This document shows positions 5,098 to 7,968 of a stretch of 7,968 nt of DNA, one piece after another (position 1 is the stretch's first letter; every line of letters starts with the position of its first letter). The stretch is from DASYAN01 sp036501345 (lineage in GTDB: Bacteria; Chloroflexota; Ktedonobacteria; Ktedonobacterales; Ktedonobacteraceae). Location of the stretch: NCBI GenBank assembly GCA_036501345.1, contig DASYAN010000495.1, positions 1 through 7,968 of the forward strand. The letters run 5' to 3'. The notes under the pieces are model-generated. The model was not told the DNA's origin. It searched no databases and was given only the letters and a program-made list of their open reading frames with translations. The translations under genes and the position numbers were made by a program.

Positions 5098-5991
5098 ATG
5101 CAGTCCAGGCGAGTAGTGTTAGTCAGTTTACTATTAATTTTGCTCGTTATCTTTGTCATTGCTTATCCATTGGCAGTAATTGGTATTGCTTTTGATGTGA
5201 AGCCATCGTTTGCAATGTCATGGGCTGGCAGCGCACTGCTTTTTCTAGAAGGAACGCTACTAATTGTAGCCGCGATGCTGGTCTATGGGTGGCTACGAGC
5301 ACTTCTGGCGGCGCTGATCGTGATTGTGCTCTCCTATCTGATTGAGGCTCTAGGAGTGAATACCGGCTTCCCCTTTGGGACATATCACTATACAAACCTG
5401 CTTTTTCCCTTTTTGCCTGGCGCATTTCCTCTAGCGATTGCGTTTGCATGGATATTGATTGTCTTTGGAAGTTATAATCTGGTGAAACGCAGCAGGTCTG
5501 CTGGACGTGGTATGGGGGGGGGTTCAGCATTGCTAGGGGCGCTGCTGGCGACATTGTTAGATCTGGCGATTGAGCCTGTCGCGGCACACGTTGTACTGTA
5601 TTGGGAATGGTTGGCTCCGGGTCCTGCTAACTATTATGGAGTGCCGCTAGCAAATTTTGTGGCGTGGTTTGTAGTGGCGCTCGTGTTGTTAGTAGTAGTG
5701 GACTCTGTATTAGGTAATGGACGGCAGATAGCGGTTGAAACAGTGTGTGAGGAGAAACGCGAGCGTGTGGCGCGGAAAGATGGGGAGATGGGAATGGCAA
5801 TGCGCATGGCAGTGCTGACTCCACCTGTCCTCTTTGGGGGGAGTCTCCTCATGTTTGGCCTGATCGATCTGACGCATGGCTATCGCTGGGCTGTTGTGTT
5901 TGCGCTATTGGCAGGCATTATCATCTTTCTTCTCAAGGATCGCTGGGCAGCTTTATCAATCCGCCTATGCATGCTTGATTCTATCAAGTAG
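5098..5991 (+). CDS. cruF: Carotenoid 1',2'-hydratase, CruF type (DUF422 family)
   Basis: CruF-family enzymes add water across the terminal 1',2' double bond of an acyclic carotenoid end, giving the tertiary hydroxyl later used for glycosylation. The 297-residue protein is very hydrophobic, with seven to eight membrane segments. It carries the family hallmarks EALGVNTGFPFGTYHYT (83-99), DLAIEPVA (155-162) and YYGVPLANFVAW (179-190). A charged loop (about 218-230) precedes two more C-terminal membrane segments, making it slightly longer than the core domain. The ATG at 5098 follows the propeller stop by 2 bases, with a GGGGG run inside the last propeller codons as the only binding site, consistent with translational coupling. 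A run of nine Gs (5514-5522) codes for MGGG in a loop. The 3' end overlaps the convergent glycosyltransferase gene by 27 bp. The related bisanhydrobacterioruberin hydratase is the main alternative name. Confidence 0.9.
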   Translation: MQSRRVVLVSLLLILLVIFVIAYPLAVIGIAFDVKPSFAMSWAGSALLFLEGTLLIVAAMLVYGWLRALLAALIVIVLSYLIEALGVNTGFPFGTYHYTNLLFPFLPGAFPLAIAFAWILIVFGSYNLVKRSRSAGRGMGGGSALLGALLATLLDLAIEPVAAHVVLYWEWLAPGPANYYGVPLANFVAWFVVALVLLVVVDSVLGNGRQIAVETVCEEKRERVARKDGEMGMAMRMAVLTPPVLFGGSLLMFGLIDLTHGYRWAVVFALLAGIIIFLLKDRWAALSIRLCMLDSIK

Positions 5992-7164
5992 GTATTGTCG
6001 CCCTTTCCACATTGCTCCCTTTTTACGATAATGCCACCATATCGAGTTCAGTAAGATAAAACATTCCAAAACGATCGAAATGGGGTGGAACAGGCAAAGT
6101 AAGAGCATCAATGCTCGCTTTGCTCGTGCAAAACGCAAAGTGAGCAGGATGCGCATAAGAACTGCAAGCGCATAAGCTATAGATGCCGAAACTACTAGTG
6201 TGGGCGGCAACATTATGAACAGTGCAGTAAGGATCAGCAATGGTGGAGCAACAAAGAGCGTCAGATTGAGTATCAGAGCCAGGAGTGCGAAGATTAGAGA
6301 GTAGTTATAGAATGCGAAGAGATTCTTTGAGAAGCCAGTCCACACTTCTTTGGAAGAGCGATACATACGACACCTTACCAAGTCTATGGCATCTACAAAG
6401 GCCATGGAATAGCCTGCAGCCTTAACTGCGCGTGCTAGCAAGACATCTTCCAGAATACATCCCTTTACTGCTGTATGTCCGCCAATGGCTTCATATGCGG
6501 AACGATGAAAGCAGAGTAACTGACCATTGCCTATTGCTAGACTAGGCTCAGGGCGCAGCTGTACAAGTGCTACAGGTAACAGAGTCAGAATGGTAAAGTT
6601 GAGCAGTGGCACAACTAGGAGCTCTCCTAGGCTCTCCAACACGTGTTCAGGTTGAGCAGTAAGCAGTTGAAGGTTGCAGCTTTGCATATAGCCAATTACT
6701 GTCTTGACAGTCTCGGGTGCATGAATGGTATCCGCATCTGTGAAGAATAGATATTCATTCTGTGCATATTTTGTCAGTTGGTAACATGCGAAGTTTTTCC
6801 CAATCCAGTTGTTCGGTAATGAGTCTCCGTGCAGGAGGCGCAAGCGACCTTGCTGTGCCGGGAGAAGGCTATCAATGATATGCTGAACGATTGCAGCCGT
6901 GGCATCGCTGCTCTGATCGTCTAGTACAAGTATTTCCAGATGTTCATACTGCTGAGAGATGAGGGAATGGATGCATGCCGCAATACAATGTTCTTCATTG
7001 CGTGCTGGCACCAGGATCGAAACTGATGGCATTGTTCGTGATACTGCATTTGTTGTAGTACGTAAGCGATAGAAAGTGAAGAGGTTGATAATAAGCACCA
7101 AAAGAAAGGCACTAAGAATGCCCAGAATGGTGTCAGCAATGAGCATCAATATTGTCTGTTCCAT
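5965..7164 (-). CDS. cruG: Family 2 glycosyltransferase, CruG-like carotenoid glycosyltransferase
   Basis: This is a 399-residue membrane glycosyltransferase expected to add a sugar to the hydroxyl made by CruF. An N-terminal membrane segment (about 7-31) is followed by a GT-A domain: VSILVPARNEE (48-58), LDDQSSDAT (81-89), the metal-binding TDAD (142-145), GNGQLLCFHRSAYEAIGG (212-229) and ILED (237-240). WTGFSKNLFAF (275-285) stands where many relatives have Q/R-x-x-R-W. Three or four membrane segments (about 286-375) close the protein. This layout is that of CruG and related carotenoid glycosyltransferases such as CrtQ and CruC; sugar and exact substrate are not readable. The ATG at 7162-7164 is 24 bases after the acyltransferase stop, with a weak AGAAG 5 bases ahead, so the two form an operon. 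The symbol is by similarity and gene context; CruC is the main alternative. Confidence 0.82.
   Translation of the reverse strand: MEQTILMLIADTILGILSAFLLVLIINLFTFYRLRTTTNAVSRTMPSVSILVPARNEEHCIAACIHSLISQQYEHLEILVLDDQSSDATAAIVQHIIDSLLPAQQGRLRLLHGDSLPNNWIGKNFACYQLTKYAQNEYLFFTDADTIHAPETVKTVIGYMQSCNLQLLTAQPEHVLESLGELLVVPLLNFTILTLLPVALVQLRPEPSLAIGNGQLLCFHRSAYEAIGGHTAVKGCILEDVLLARAVKAAGYSMAFVDAIDLVRCRMYRSSKEVWTGFSKNLFAFYNYSLIFALLALILNLTLFVAPPLLILTALFIMLPPTLVVSASIAYALAVLMRILLTLRFARAKRALMLLLCLFHPISIVLECFILLNSIWWHYRKKGAMWKGRQYLLDRIKHA
5974..5988. terminator. Palindrome in the convergent cruF/glycosyltransferase overlap
   Basis: CTTGAT (5974-5979) and ATCAAG (5983-5988) form a perfect 6-bp stem with a 3-base TCT loop. 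It lies wholly within the 27-bp stretch where both genes code. The position suits a bidirectional transcription end, but the stem is AT-rich and neither side has a strong T-run, so it is at best a weak or factor-dependent terminator. Confidence 0.3.
6112..6146. repeat. Strong 12-bp hairpin inside the glycosyltransferase gene
   Basis: TGCTCGCTTTGC (6112-6123) pairs with the complementary arm at 6135-6146, with a single G-T wobble (6117 with 6141) and an 11-base loop. It lies about 120 bases past the cruF stop on the plus strand and within codons for residues around 340-351 of the glycosyltransferase (FARAKRA). It could stop or stabilise the 3' end of the cruF mRNA. No T-run follows it in either direction. 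Confidence 0.4.
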
Positions 7165-7188
7165 AAAAACTTCTACTATCTATGGCTT

Positions 7189-7941
7189 TTACTGCCTGTG
7201 GAGCTGTTTTCTAAATAGGAAGGCATCAAAGATCCTATTGATTGACACTCTGCCATGCATGAGCAGAGTAAAACTGCTATAATTGCTAGCTAGCACATCT
7301 GCACGCAACTGGTCGAGTTCGGTTGTGACACGATCCTCCAGAAGCTTTGTATAGTGCTTCAGAGAGCCTGGGGACTTCATTTCCTCCGTATTAACGTAGA
7401 GAGGTTCGCCGAGGCTGATAAAGAGGTCAGGATGTTGTTCAGCCAGATATTCAATGCAAGTTACCAGTGGATAGAGCAAGACAGGTGCACTCAGCCTGGC
7501 CAGATGAGCGGCACCTCTGAAGAAAACGAGAGGACGGCAATCATTAGGAGCAATCTCTCCTTGTGGAAAGAGCCAGACCATCCGTCCAGGACGCTCTTTG
7601 AGTAAATGCGCTGCGTACCGGATTGATTGCATGGCGGCGCGTGGATGGTGACGATCAATAGAGAAACAACCAATCCAGGAGAAGAAGAAGTAGCGGCGTA
7701 GTTGTGACTCTTCCATCATCAGGTAGCCCTCAATTCCTAGATGACGTTTCACCAGAGCTGCGACATAGCCATCCCACCAATTTGAGTGGTTAGCACAGAT
7801 AATCATTGACAGGTTGCACTGCTCCTCGGTTCGCTCACTGCGCATGCGAAAGAAGATGCGGTCGAAGTGCTTTCGCAGCGAAGTTTTGACTAGCAACCAG
7901 ACAAGCTTCTCGCCCAATGGAAACTTACGTGCTGGTATCAT
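7189..7941 (-). CDS. PlsC-like acyltransferase, probably acylating a carotenoid glycoside
   Basis: The 250-residue product has the lysophosphatidic-acid-type acyltransferase fold. NHSNWWD (51-57) is the H-x4-D catalytic block (H52, D57). GCFSIDR (91-97) matches the second block, FPQGEI (125-130) is the third with Q in place of the usual E, and PVLLYPLV (153-160) the fourth. Such enzymes transfer an acyl group to a hydroxyl at the inner membrane face. Its place directly ahead of a carotenoid glycosyltransferase suggests it acylates the sugar, as CruD does in green sulfur bacteria and CrtO in staphyloxanthin synthesis. That role is inferred from context; a glycerolipid acyltransferase is the alternative. 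The ATG at 7939-7941 has AAGGA 8 bases upstream. The next gene follows after 24 bases, so both are probably one transcript. Confidence 0.85.
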   Translation of the reverse strand: MIPARKFPLGEKLVWLLVKTSLRKHFDRIFFRMRSERTEEQCNLSMIICANHSNWWDGYVAALVKRHLGIEGYLMMEESQLRRYFFFSWIGCFSIDRHHPRAAMQSIRYAAHLLKERPGRMVWLFPQGEIAPNDCRPLVFFRGAAHLARLSAPVLLYPLVTCIEYLAEQHPDLFISLGEPLYVNTEEMKSPGSLKHYTKLLEDRVTTELDQLRADVLASNYSSFTLLMHGRVSINRIFDAFLFRKQLHRQ

Positions 7942-7966
7942 ATAGCCATTCCTTACCCATGCTTTT
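7925..7966 (-). CDS. Possible C-terminal end of an upstream minus-strand gene (partial, doubtful)
   Basis: A frame open to the window edge ends with KSMGKEWLYDTST and a TAA at plus-strand 7925-7927, overlapping the acyltransferase start by 17 bases. Overlapping genes would fit a longer carotenoid operon continuing to the right. With only 13 residues visible there is no family signal and chance is a real possibility. Confidence 0.15.
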   Translation of the reverse strand, partial: KSMGKEWLYDTST

Positions 7967-7968
7967 AT

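Noticed and set aside
5156..5587. Minus-strand frame of 143 codons opposite cruF
   Set aside because: It is antisense to the hallmark motifs of cruF, has low-quality composition and no plausible family.
1..7968. CRISPR array or phage module
   Set aside because: No regularly spaced direct repeats, no integrase and no phage structural genes were seen.

Overview
The window looks like a stretch of chromosome from a Gram-positive-like, IS-rich bacterium, most plausibly Chloroflexota of the Ktedonobacteria type. This is an inference from four things: the CruF/glycosyltransferase/acyltransferase carotenoid set, a MoaD-MoaE fusion, an IS200/IS605-type TnpB and mid-range base composition. No rRNA or other taxonomic marker is present, so the assignment is tentative.

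Layout. At the left edge (1-155, minus strand) is the first 51 codons of a TnpB (IS605 OrfB) protein, with a good ribosome binding site and a possible promoter. Upstream of it is an AT-rich leader and a bulged hairpin (305-321) that probably marks the element's left end. Next to this is a minus-strand moaD-moaE fusion gene (394-1056) for molybdopterin synthase. It diverges from a plus-strand membrane methyltransferase of the isoprenylcysteine carboxyl methyltransferase (ICMT) type (1296-1883). Each of these two genes has a TTGACA promoter-like site, and a perfect 10-bp inverted repeat sits at the predicted transcription start of the methyltransferase.

The middle of the window (1884-2864) is gene-poor. 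It holds a long terminator-like hairpin, a small minus-strand gene for a secreted glycine-rich protein (2075-2404), and a short plus-strand stretch (2507-2590) that resembles the 3' end of an IS605-type element.

The right half carries an Est30-like carboxylesterase (2865-3683), a membrane-anchored beta-propeller protein (3755-5095) and, two bases later, a CruF-type carotenoid hydratase (5098-5991). Convergent to cruF, and overlapping its end by 27 bp, is a minus-strand pair: an acyltransferase (7189-7941) followed by a CruG-like carotenoid glycosyltransferase (5965-7164). Hydration, glycosylation and acylation fit together as a route to a glycosylated, acylated carotenoid in the membrane. That is the clearest functional theme here. 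The link of the propeller protein to this pathway rests only on position.

The less explained parts are the glycine-rich secreted protein, the propeller-cruF coupling, the recurring TAAA/TTTA-loop hairpins that may be IS605 end relics, and the palindromes in and near the convergent cruF/glycosyltransferase overlap.
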